A model generated the notes under the pieces. It did not search any database. It was not told the origin of the DNA and worked only from the letters and a program-made list of their open reading frames with translations. Below, in pieces: positions 1-5,721 of a DNA stretch of 9,638 nucleotides; within the stretch, counting starts at the first letter, position 1; the number at the start of each line of letters is the position of its first letter. The stretch covers positions 1 through 9,638 of the forward strand of contig JBEKTY010000241.1 of the NCBI GenBank assembly GCA_049515555.1, written 5' to 3'. This DNA is from JBEKTY01 sp049515555 (GTDB taxonomy: Bacteria > Planctomycetota > Planctomycetia > Pirellulales > Thermoguttaceae). Position numbers and translations under genes: made by a program.

Positions 1-1
1 G

Positions 2-103
2 CTGAACGAGACGCTCCGCGCCACCCTTACCTGGGTTGTCCAACAAGTCCAAGAGCACGGAACGGACCTTGACCATGTGTTCGCTAAGATACGACTAGCC
101 TAA
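2..103 (+). CDS. C-terminal end of an unrecognised protein (partial at window edge)
   Basis: An open frame enters from the left edge and ends at a TAA stop at 101-103, giving the last 33 residues, which end in AKIRLA. The tail reads as a helical, amphipathic segment (LNETLRATLTWVVQQVQEHG). Too little is visible to assign a family. The 'LNETLRATLTWV' stretch vaguely resembles the last helix of NAD-dependent sugar epimerases, which often end in a 'leegLrrTveW' pattern, but this is only a hint. It is on the same strand as the DUF2961 gene downstream, but 202 nt of non-coding sequence separates them, so an operon is unlikely. The frame could also be open by chance over this short length. Confidence 0.45.
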   Translation: MNETLRATLTWVVQQVQEHGTDLDHVFAKIRLA

Positions 104-305
104 GTTTGCAAAAGTCCAGTAAGAAGCTTTCTGCGATCGGTCAATCGGTTGTCGTTGGTCATTAGTCACTGGGATTTGGTCATTTACATCGCATTTTTTT
201 GCCGGCCTAGCGTTTTAGTGCTTCGGGTGCTTGACTTCCCTGGCCCGTCATGGCAAACTCGGCGGGCCGTGCGGCGGATTCGACAACCCCTGTAGGAGCC
301 AAACA
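104..305. other. Spacer upstream of the long DUF2961 gene
   Basis: No gene is supported here. The spacer contains degenerate short repeats: TTGGTCATT at 155-163 and again at 176-184, with a related TAGTCACT between them. An imperfect inverted repeat, GGCCCGTC (242-249) against GGCGGGCC (261-268), is 8 bp with one G-U pair and lies about 40 nt before the start codon. A TTGACT at 231-236 could be a -35 box, but no convincing -10 follows at the right distance, so the promoter is unresolved. Confidence 0.4.
294..298 (+). promoter_or_regulatory. Shine-Dalgarno site deciding the DUF2961 start at 306
   Basis: AGGAG lies 7 nt before ATG 306. It favours this start over TTG 231 and over the next in-frame ATG at 339, which has only a weak GAAG upstream. 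Starting at 339 would still keep the signal peptide, with a shorter n-region. Confidence 0.7.
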
Positions 306-2345
306 ATGGACAGCCTCGATCCATGCGAAGCGACGAACATGCAGACCAATGGCAGGCAGATCCCCAAATCATGCTCCGCGCGACGAATACGGATCGGCAT
401 CTTCTTGGTCTTGGGTCTGGCAGCCGGCATGCCAACAATCGCCGGCGAGCCGGGGAAGGAGTTCGTTGCGGCAAATACGGCGCCGGAACCCGTGGGGACG
501 GCGGCGATGCGATTGGCGAACTTGCCGTACTTGCGGCGGGCCAAGATGTTCCAATGGTCGAGCTTCAGTCATCCCTCGGCCAACGATCCCGACTTCTACT
601 ATCCCGACCCGCACGCCAAGGGCTTCAAGGTACTGATCGACATCAAGGGCCCGGGCTCCTTGAATCACTGGTGGAGCACGGGAGGAATGTCGGCGCCCGT
701 CGGGCTGAAGTTCTACTTCGACGACGAGGAGACGCCGCGGCTGAGCACGACGATCGGCAAGTGGTGCGGCGGTTGCGGGCCGCTGGGGCAGGCCGACGGG
801 CCGAGCGTGAATTTCGTCCCCATGCCCTTCCGGACGCGGTGCGTGGTGAGCACCGACGGTCCGCGCGGCGAGGCCTTTCATCATGCCTACGCCTATACTT
901 TTCCCACGGCCGAAGGGATCACGACCTTCACGGGTAAAGAAGACCTTTCCGAGATCCAGGCCACTTGGCGCCATCCGGGGACCGATCCCAAGCCGGCGTC
1001 CGGCGACCGCACAGTGACGGGAAAGGTGGCGATCGCCGCCGGCCGGGCGGTCACGGTTTACGACCGCCGCGGCCAGGAGACGATCGCCAGCTTGAAGGTG
1101 GATCCGGCGCCGCGGGACAAGGGGCTGCTGAAAGGACTGTGGATCAGGGCCTATTGGGACGGCAGTCGCACGCCCCAGGTCTGCGGGCCTTTGAGCTATT
1201 TCTTCGGCGCCGCCGACCTGGGCGAGTCGGCCGTCAGCCGGGCGGTGCCGGTGGGCATGCGCCTCGACGGGCCGTGGTACTTCTACTTCCCCATGCCCTA
1301 TTGGACCTCCGCCCGGATCGAGATCGAGAACCGATCCAAGATCGACTGCCGGGAGTTGGGCTACGAGATCCGGTACGCGCCGAAGTCCGCCGTCGATTAT
1401 CCCAAAGAGCAGTGTGCGTACTTTTGCGCCCATTTCGCCGCGGGCACCGCGCAAGGGCCGGAGAACTTCATGGTCCTGGAGGCCGAAGGGACCGGGCACG
1501 TGGTGGGCGTGGTCAAAGGCCCGGGCTTTCTCGGAGAAAACGACGAGATGGTCTACATCGACGACAACCTTACGCCGCAGTCCTGGGGCACCGGCGGCGA
1601 GGACTACCCGCTGTTTTGCTACGGCATGCGGACGGAGAGCCATCCGGTGTGGGGAGGCACCCAGGACTGGCGGTACTATCGCTATCACCTGGGCGACACG
1701 ATCAACTTCCAAAAGAACATCCGCTTCGGTTTCGAGCACGGCGAAGACTGCGTCCACGGTTGGCTGAAACCGAACCGCGACAAGATATACATCGAGACCC
1801 TGTGCATGTACTACCTGAACCCGGCCGCCAACTTGCTACAGACCGACGAAGTCGACGTGGGTGATCCCCAGTCCGAGAAGGAACACGACTACACGGTACG
1901 GGGGCAAACCTGGCGCGGCGCATCGAAGGCCGCCTACCAGGGCGAGGAGACGGTGCTGACGACCGACAATGGGCGAAAATTCGACGGATACAGTGAGTTC
2001 CGCGTGAAGATCAATCCGCACAACGACGGAGTCCGCCTGCGGCGACGCATGCTGCAAACGCAAATCCAGGAAGCCAAGGTCTACGTGGACGGCGCGGAAG
2101 TGACCGATTCCCGGTTCTACTCGCCGATCCATTACAAGCCCGGCAACGGGTTCTATGACACCAACCAGTTGTGGCGCGACGTGGAATTCGAGATCCCGGC
2201 CCGCTATACGAAAAACAAGAGCACCGTGACCTTGAAGATCGAGAATGCCCCGTCTGCCACGCCCCAGAGCGGGAGTTGGAGCGAGTATCACTACTGGGTG
2301 TACTCGTACACTCGTGTAGTGCCCCACTCAAACGGGAGTTTATGA
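306..2345 (+). CDS. Secreted DUF2961 / GH172-type protein, long form
   Basis: This 679-residue protein belongs to the DUF2961 family (PF11175). Characterised members form glycoside hydrolase family GH172, acting on fructofuranose- or arabinofuranose-type linkages. The ATG at 306 is chosen because AGGAG (294-298) sits 7 nt upstream; an in-frame TTG at 231 has no such site. A basic stretch (RRIRI, about 26-30) and hydrophobic core (31-46) form a signal peptide, probably cut near residue 47, so it acts in the periplasm or outside. The active-site block keeps GEND with Glu411 and GTGGED with Glu432. Their spacing of 21 matches the nucleophile and acid/base of the characterised Bifidobacterium GH172 enzyme (Glu270 and Glu291 from memory). 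An extra N-terminal half (about 60-270) resembles a second copy of the beta-sandwich. A C-terminal beta-rich module (about 530-670) contains VRLRRRM, KVYVDGAEV and LWRDVEFEIP. The substrate is unknown. Confidence 0.88.
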   Translation: MDSLDPCEATNMQTNGRQIPKSCSARRIRIGIFLVLGLAAGMPTIAGEPGKEFVAANTAPEPVGTAAMRLANLPYLRRAKMFQWSSFSHPSANDPDFYYPDPHAKGFKVLIDIKGPGSLNHWWSTGGMSAPVGLKFYFDDEETPRLSTTIGKWCGGCGPLGQADGPSVNFVPMPFRTRCVVSTDGPRGEAFHHAYAYTFPTAEGITTFTGKEDLSEIQATWRHPGTDPKPASGDRTVTGKVAIAAGRAVTVYDRRGQETIASLKVDPAPRDKGLLKGLWIRAYWDGSRTPQVCGPLSYFFGAADLGESAVSRAVPVGMRLDGPWYFYFPMPYWTSARIEIENRSKIDCRELGYEIRYAPKSAVDYPKEQCAYFCAHFAAGTAQGPENFMVLEAEGTGHVVGVVKGPGFLGENDEMVYIDDNLTPQSWGTGGEDYPLFCYGMRTESHPVWGGTQDWRYYRYHLGDTINFQKNIRFGFEHGEDCVHGWLKPNRDKIYIETLCMYYLNPAANLLQTDEVDVGDPQSEKEHDYTVRGQTWRGASKAAYQGEETVLTTDNGRKFDGYSEFRVKINPHNDGVRLRRRMLQTQIQEAKVYVDGAEVTDSRFYSPIHYKPGNGFYDTNQLWRDVEFEIPARYTKNKSTVTLKIENAPSATPQSGSWSEYHYWVYSYTRVVPHSNGSL

Positions 2346-2353
2346 TCTTGGGG

Positions 2354-2425
2354 GTGCCACTGCCGGCTTGTCCAGCAGTGGTGCGCACGACGGTGGTTCG
2401 ACACTGCTGGGCGCGCCAGCAGTGG
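2354..2425. repeat. Two tandem hairpins with a shared CCAGCAGTG core
   Basis: Directly after the DUF2961 stop, CCACTGCCGG (2357-2366) pairs with CCAGCAGTGG (2372-2381), 10 positions with one C/A mismatch and a 5-nt loop; G-U and G-C pairs extend it to 2354/2384. A second hairpin, CACTGCTGG (2402-2410) with CCAGCAGTG (2416-2424), is a perfect 9 bp with a 5-nt loop. All four arms share the same core, so the pair looks like a doubled palindromic repeat (REP-like). It could also end transcription of the DUF2961 gene, but no T-run follows, so it would not be a classical Rho-independent terminator. Confidence 0.65.
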
Positions 2426-2539
2426 CACCTGGCGCTCATCAATCGCCAAAACCTGCGTGCATCCCCCTCACAGAGGTATGGAATGCGGTTTCGAGGCAAT
2501 CGAGAATGACGGGTGGACCCCGAAAATCCGAGCGGGCGC

Positions 2540-2570
2540 TAGACACAGGGGCGGGGCGCTGTGTTAGAAT
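2540..2570 (+). promoter_or_regulatory. Candidate sigma-70-type promoter of the V4R-phosphatase operon
   Basis: TAGACA (2540-2545, five of six matches to TTGACA) and TAGAAT (2565-2570, five of six matches to TATAAT) are separated by 19 nt. The spacer is slightly longer than the ideal 17. The start of transcription would be near 2577, giving a leader of about 100 nt that begins with the 7-bp hairpin at 2583-2603. Confidence 0.45.
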
Positions 2571-2677
2571 GACCGCCGAACGAGCCTGGGTCGGTTCCAG
2601 GCTGACTGTAAATGGGAAATCTCGGATTGGGATTGTGAACGATTACCCACAAACCGTGAAGAGAGGAACTGTTCCCA

Positions 2678-3205
2678 ATGTTCAAAGAAGAGCGAGAGGA
2701 ATCCGCGTTTGATTGGACTATGCTTGGGCAGATCGATGTAGGCCGGCCCAATCTTGGGTTCAAGACCGACGTCGCTGTCTACCGGCTGATGCAATTCACG
2801 CTTCGGGACGTGCTTATCAGGATGTATAGCGTGGAGGCGGCGGACAAAGTCTTCTATGCCGCCGGCGAGACAGCCGGAAGGCATTTCTACGAGAATCTCA
2901 TCACGAAGCGAGATTCCTTCGGCAACTTTGTTGCCGAACTCCAGGAACTCCTGAGAGATCTGGGTATCGGCATCCTGCGGATCGAGAAAGGGGACTTGGA
3001 GAAGCTGACCTTCACCCTGACGGTCGCGGAGGATCTGGATTGTTCCGGCCTGCCCATCTGCGGCGAGCAGATCTGCACTTATGACGAAGGGTTCATCAGC
3101 GGCCTCCTTTCCGCTTACACCGGCAAGAAATTCCGGGTCAAGGAGGTGGATTGCTGGTGTTCAGGCGACCGGGTGTGCCGCTTCGACGTGAAGCCTGTGC
3201 CTTAG
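2678..3205 (+). CDS. V4R-domain small-molecule sensor protein
   Basis: This 175-residue cytoplasmic protein ends in a clear V4R domain (PF02830; 4-vinyl reductase type, about residues 108-172). It shows DCSGLPICGEQIC, then EGFISGLLSAYTGKKF, then KEVDCWCSGDRVCRF. Cys133, Glu156, Cys159 and Cys167 have spacings (23, 3, 8) that match the zinc ligands of the phenol sensor MopR (Cys155, Glu178, Cys181, Cys189, from memory), so zinc binding is likely. Residues 30-107 supply the rest of the alpha/beta ligand-binding fold. In the XylR/DmpR/MopR group V4R binds aromatic effectors; BchJ and archaeal members suggest other ligands, so the ligand here is open. There is no output domain or signal peptide. 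The start is supported by GAGAGGA at 2661-2667. It is the first gene of an operon with a SpoIIE-type phosphatase, its likely output partner. Confidence 0.87.
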   Translation: MFKEEREESAFDWTMLGQIDVGRPNLGFKTDVAVYRLMQFTLRDVLIRMYSVEAADKVFYAAGETAGRHFYENLITKRDSFGNFVAELQELLRDLGIGILRIEKGDLEKLTFTLTVAEDLDCSGLPICGEQICTYDEGFISGLLSAYTGKKFRVKEVDCWCSGDRVCRFDVKPVP

Positions 3206-3208
3206 AGG
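3204..3208 (+). promoter_or_regulatory. Shine-Dalgarno site overlapping the V4R stop codon
   Basis: AGAGG at 3204-3208 overlaps the TAG stop (3203-3205) of the V4R gene and lies 7 nt before ATG 3216. The two coding regions are only 10 nt apart. This arrangement suggests translational coupling and fixes the phosphatase start. Confidence 0.65.
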
Positions 3209-3215
3209 CAGTCGC

Positions 3216-4415
3216 ATGCTCGAAGTGCGCGAAGAGGACATCGACAGGATCACGGCGCTGTTCTACCGCCTTCTAAAGGGCGAGGTGCCTCGATCACTGG
3301 ACTTGCCAACGGATTATCCGGAAAACGAGTTCAGGCAGGTCGTGGAATATGCCAATCGATTCGTCGCGGAGTACCAGACGCTGGCTGGCGGGATGTTGGC
3401 CCTGTCACGGGGCGACCTTGATCTCGATGTACTCCCCGGCCGGACGAATGTCCTTCAATCATTCAAGAACCTCCATGCGAATCTTCGGCACCTGACCTGG
3501 AAGACCCAGCAGATCGCCGGAGGCGACCTAACCCAGCGGGTCGATTTCATGGGAGACTTCTCCAAGGCATTCAACAGCATGACGCAGCAGTTGCGGGAAG
3601 CCTTCGCGAAGATCGAGCGGCAGAACCAGGACCTCTCGTGGGCGAATCAACGGATGAAGCGAGACCTGGATGCCGCCGCCCGCATCCAACGGACGCTCCT
3701 GCCGAAAGGCTTTCCGGAAATCCATGGGGCGAACTTCGCCTGGACGTATAAGCCGTGCGACGAGCTGGCCGGAGACGCTCTCAATATCGTCCAGATCAAC
3801 GAGGACTTGATCGCCCTTTACCTGCTGGATGTCAGCGGGCACGGCGTGCCTGCCGCCCTGCTTTCGGTAACGGTCACTCGCAGCCTGCACCCGCCTGCCG
3901 GGGGCGCGCCTTCGCTCGTGGCCGGCCCCGGTGCGAACCCCGATGCCGTGGACCCGGCAGAGGTGGCCTCCAGGCTGAACACACTCTACCCGATGGAATC
4001 GAACGGGCAACACTACTTCACGATGATCTACGGACTCTTGGACGTTCGTGCACGGCGGTTTCGTTTCACGGTCGCCGGACATCCTCCGCCGATCTTGGTC
4101 CGCGAGGGAAACCCTCCCAAGCGTTTCGACGCGACGGGCTTCGCCATTGGCGTTTTGGATGGGGCTGAATATGACGAGTCTGTGATCGATCTGCAGCCTG
4201 GCGATCGTTTGTATCTTCATTCCGACGGTCTGACCGAGGAGATAAATGCAAAGGATGAGCAATTCGGCAATGAGAGGCTGGCCGCTGCCATCGCCGATGG
4301 GCAGGCACTGAGCTTGCAAGAATCCGTCGAATCCCTGGTCCAGAAGGTCGTTGCCTGGCGCGGCGAAGAGTACCTCAGGGACGACGTGTCGATCCTGGCT
4401 GTCTCAGTCTCCTAG
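3216..4415 (+). CDS. Soluble HAMP-like / SpoIIE-type (PP2C) serine phosphatase
   Basis: This 399-residue protein is a metal-dependent phosphatase of the SpoIIE/RsbU class (PF07228), expected to remove phosphate from Ser/Thr of a partner protein. The catalytic domain spans about 155-399. Metal-site motifs are ELAGD (Asp187), LLDVSGHGV (Asp205), HSDGLTE (Asp337) and RDDVS (Asp389, Asp390). Ahead of it lie two HAMP-like segments (about 52-90, 'ALSRGDLDLD', and 95-130, 'IAGGDLTQRVDFMGDFSKAFN') and a helical linker, likely a coiled coil, at 126-160. There is no membrane segment, so these HAMP-like segments are cytoplasmic and would relay a signal from another protein. The obvious candidate is the V4R protein encoded 10 nt upstream. 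Position 190 is Asn where RsbU-type enzymes usually have Asp (GGDxxD). The target, presumably an anti-sigma antagonist or similar phosphoprotein, is not in this window. Confidence 0.9.
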   Translation: MLEVREEDIDRITALFYRLLKGEVPRSLDLPTDYPENEFRQVVEYANRFVAEYQTLAGGMLALSRGDLDLDVLPGRTNVLQSFKNLHANLRHLTWKTQQIAGGDLTQRVDFMGDFSKAFNSMTQQLREAFAKIERQNQDLSWANQRMKRDLDAAARIQRTLLPKGFPEIHGANFAWTYKPCDELAGDALNIVQINEDLIALYLLDVSGHGVPAALLSVTVTRSLHPPAGGAPSLVAGPGANPDAVDPAEVASRLNTLYPMESNGQHYFTMIYGLLDVRARRFRFTVAGHPPPILVREGNPPKRFDATGFAIGVLDGAEYDESVIDLQPGDRLYLHSDGLTEEINAKDEQFGNERLAAAIADGQALSLQESVESLVQKVVAWRGEEYLRDDVSILAVSVS

Positions 4416-4522
4416 GGTTGCTCCCGCTTCCCGCCCAAGAGGTCGAACCTCCCCTGATCGCCGAGTGCCCCTCGCCTTCTGACTATTCTTGCCCCTGCTA
4501 TGGAACCATGGCCCGCGCGCGG

Positions 4523-4528
4523 TATAAT
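4523..4528 (+). promoter_or_regulatory. Perfect TATAAT box, candidate promoter for the FGE-like gene
   Basis: TATAAT at 4523-4528 stands out in GC-rich sequence. No good -35 lies 16-18 nt upstream (TGGAAC at 4501-4506 matches three of six); TTGCCC at 4489-4494 is too far away. Transcription would start near 4535, with a leader of about 145 nt. Confidence 0.4.
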
Positions 4529-4538
4529 CAGGGCCGTT

Positions 4539-4559
4539 GGGTCGGCGGCGTGCCGACCC
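4539..4559 (+). promoter_or_regulatory. Perfect 8-bp hairpin at the presumed transcript start
   Basis: GGGTCGGC (4539-4546) pairs fully with GCCGACCC (4552-4559) around a 5-nt loop. It begins only about 11 nt after the TATAAT box, so it would form the 5' end of the transcript or act as an operator. No T-run follows, which argues against a terminator. Confidence 0.45.
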
Positions 4560-4679
4560 GGGCGAAACGAAGTTTCATGAGCGAAAACGACCGCCGTGCA
4601 AGAGCCGCGGTGATGAGAACAACTGACCGACGCGTGTAGTCACGCCCTGGAGAAGTGCCGATCAGCATGAGGGAGGACG

Positions 4680-5507
4680 ATGGGATTTTCCGAACAGGAC
4701 CCCTGCCCTACCTGCAAGACCGCACTTCAGGTGACCACGGAGGCGGGGCAGTCGGCTCTCTGCTCCGCCGGCGATGTACATCCACGAGAATTGCCGAAGT
4801 TGATTACCAATTCCGTCGGCATGAAACTGACGCTCATCCCAGCGGGTGAGTTCATGATGGGCTCGCCCGATTCGGACAAGGACGCTTACCCCGACGAGAA
4901 GCCCCAGCACCGCGTGCGGATCACCCGGCCGTTTTATCTGGGCGTGTATCCCGTGACCCAAGCGGAGTACGAGCGGGTGATGGGCGGCAATCCGAGCTAT
5001 TTCACGGGCGACGCCAATCGCCCCGTGGAGCAGGTCTCCTGGGACGACGCTGTGGAGTTCTGCCGGAAGTTGAGCGAGAAAGAGGGCAGGACGTATCGCC
5101 TACCGACGGAGGCGGAGTGGGAATATGCCTGCCGAGCGGGAAGCACAACGCGGTATTGCTCCGGCGACGACGAGGTTTCCCTTGGCGAGTACGCATGGTA
5201 CGAGGACAACTCGGGCCCAGGCGTAGGGACGCACCCGGTGGGCGAAAAGAGGCCCAACGCCTGGGGCTTGTACGACATGCACGGGAACGAATGGGAGTGG
5301 TGCCAGGACTGGGACGACGATGGTTACTATGCGAAGTCGCCGGTGGACGATCCAAGGGGGCCTGGAACAGGCTCGGACCGCGTGTGCCGCGGCGGTTGCT
5401 GGCACGACCCGGCGGGGCCCTGCCGGTCGGCGGACCGCCGCATCGCCGCGCCTGGGCGCCGTCTGAGCTACCTGGGCTTCCGTGCCTCCCTGGTTCCGGC
5501 GGACTAG
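4680..5507 (+). CDS. FGE-like (SUMF1-fold) protein with a degenerate zinc ribbon
   Basis: This 275-residue protein has the formylglycine-generating-enzyme fold (PF03781) from about residue 42 to 272. Motifs include GEFMMGSPDSD, PVTQAEYERVMGGNPSYF, PVEQVSWDDAVEFC, YRLPTEAEWEYACRAG, NAWGLYDMHGNEWEWC and a terminal LGFRAS. True FGE oxidises a sulfatase cysteine using a cysteine pair (Cys336 and Cys341 in the human enzyme). By the spacing after the Gly-Gly pair the first is Asp243 here and only the second (Cys248) remains, so sulfatase activation is doubtful. The N-terminus has CPTC (Cys9, Cys12) and a lone Cys28, a zinc ribbon missing its fourth ligand. There is no signal peptide. In planctomycetes such domains are often fused to Ser/Thr kinases; here it stands alone. 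GAGGG (4669-4673), 6 nt ahead, supports the ATG. No sulfatase gene is nearby. Confidence 0.88.
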   Translation: MGFSEQDPCPTCKTALQVTTEAGQSALCSAGDVHPRELPKLITNSVGMKLTLIPAGEFMMGSPDSDKDAYPDEKPQHRVRITRPFYLGVYPVTQAEYERVMGGNPSYFTGDANRPVEQVSWDDAVEFCRKLSEKEGRTYRLPTEAEWEYACRAGSTTRYCSGDDEVSLGEYAWYEDNSGPGVGTHPVGEKRPNAWGLYDMHGNEWEWCQDWDDDGYYAKSPVDDPRGPGTGSDRVCRGGCWHDPAGPCRSADRRIAAPGRRLSYLGFRASLVPAD

Positions 5508-5721
5508 TGCTTTGTCACAGCTAAAAATTGGGATTGGTTGTAGGGTTGTAGGGTGATTTTATGGGAAGCTGCGTGGGGAGGAAAAGGGGGGAGGAAAAGG
5601 GTACATCATTGATGTTGATGGGTCCGGTGGGAGAAAGTATTTGGAGTCGAAATGGGAACGCAGCAATTTTGTCGGGCAGTTCCGCGGAAGCCATACGCAA
5701 TTCAGCCCTGACGCGACAAGC
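5508..5721. other. Convergent spacer with short tandem repeats
   Basis: This region lies between the ends of the FGE-like gene (+) and the short DUF2961 gene (-). It is less GC-rich than its surroundings, starting with TGCTTTGTCACAGCTAAAAA just after the stop. It contains two copies of GTTGTAGG in tandem (5537-5552), two perfect tandem copies of GGGGAGGAAAAGG (5575-5600), and the palindrome TTCCGCGGAA (5680-5689). No hairpin typical of a bidirectional terminator is seen. Short frames on both strands lack ribosome-binding sites or protein-like sequence. Confidence 0.5.
5575..5600. repeat. Perfect tandem 13-bp purine-rich repeat
   Basis: GGGGAGGAAAAGG occurs at 5575-5587 and again at 5588-5600 with no mismatch. 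The strand is all purine over 26 nt. It may be a slippage duplication or part of a dispersed repeat that starts just after the FGE-like stop codon. Confidence 0.8.

Larger units (their letters stand above)
2346..2677. other. Spacer between the DUF2961 gene and the V4R operon
   Basis: This stretch of 332 nt has no supported gene. Its first 80 nt hold the tandem hairpins. A candidate promoter lies at 2540-2570. A perfect 7-bp stem follows in the presumed leader: AGCCTGG (2583-2589) with CCAGGCT (2597-2603), loop of 7 nt. The reading frames crossing the region have no ribosome-binding site or recognisable protein character. Nothing else is seen in 2430-2535. Confidence 0.5.
4416..4679. other. 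Spacer and leader upstream of the FGE-like gene
   Basis: This stretch of 264 nt has no supported gene. It holds a weak 5-bp hairpin, GAGGT (4439-4443) with ACCTC (4447-4451), which may be a remnant of a terminator. Then come the TATAAT box at 4523-4528, the strong hairpin at 4539-4559, and a small 5-bp stem, GAAAC (4564-4568) with GTTTC (4572-4576). A 20-codon frame at 4577-4639 has no ribosome-binding site and is not called. Confidence 0.45.

Noticed and set aside
231..305. Upstream TTG extension of the long DUF2961 protein
   Set aside because: No ribosome-binding site, and the added residues precede a normal signal peptide; ATG 306 has AGGAG at a good distance.
369..1757. Long open frame antisense to the long DUF2961 gene
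   Set aside because: Shadow frame produced by high-GC third positions; its protein is low-complexity His/Arg/Val-rich with no recognisable domain.
3528..4319. Open frame antisense to the phosphatase gene
   Set aside because: It lies opposite a gene with clear SpoIIE catalytic motifs; no domain or ribosome-binding site supports it.
4577..4639. 20-codon frame that could be a leader peptide
   Set aside because: No ribosome-binding site and no run of regulatory codons; likely chance.
4680..5507. Calling this protein a genuine sulfatase-activating formylglycine-generating enzyme
   Set aside because: The first catalytic cysteine position is Asp243 and no sulfatase gene is in the window.
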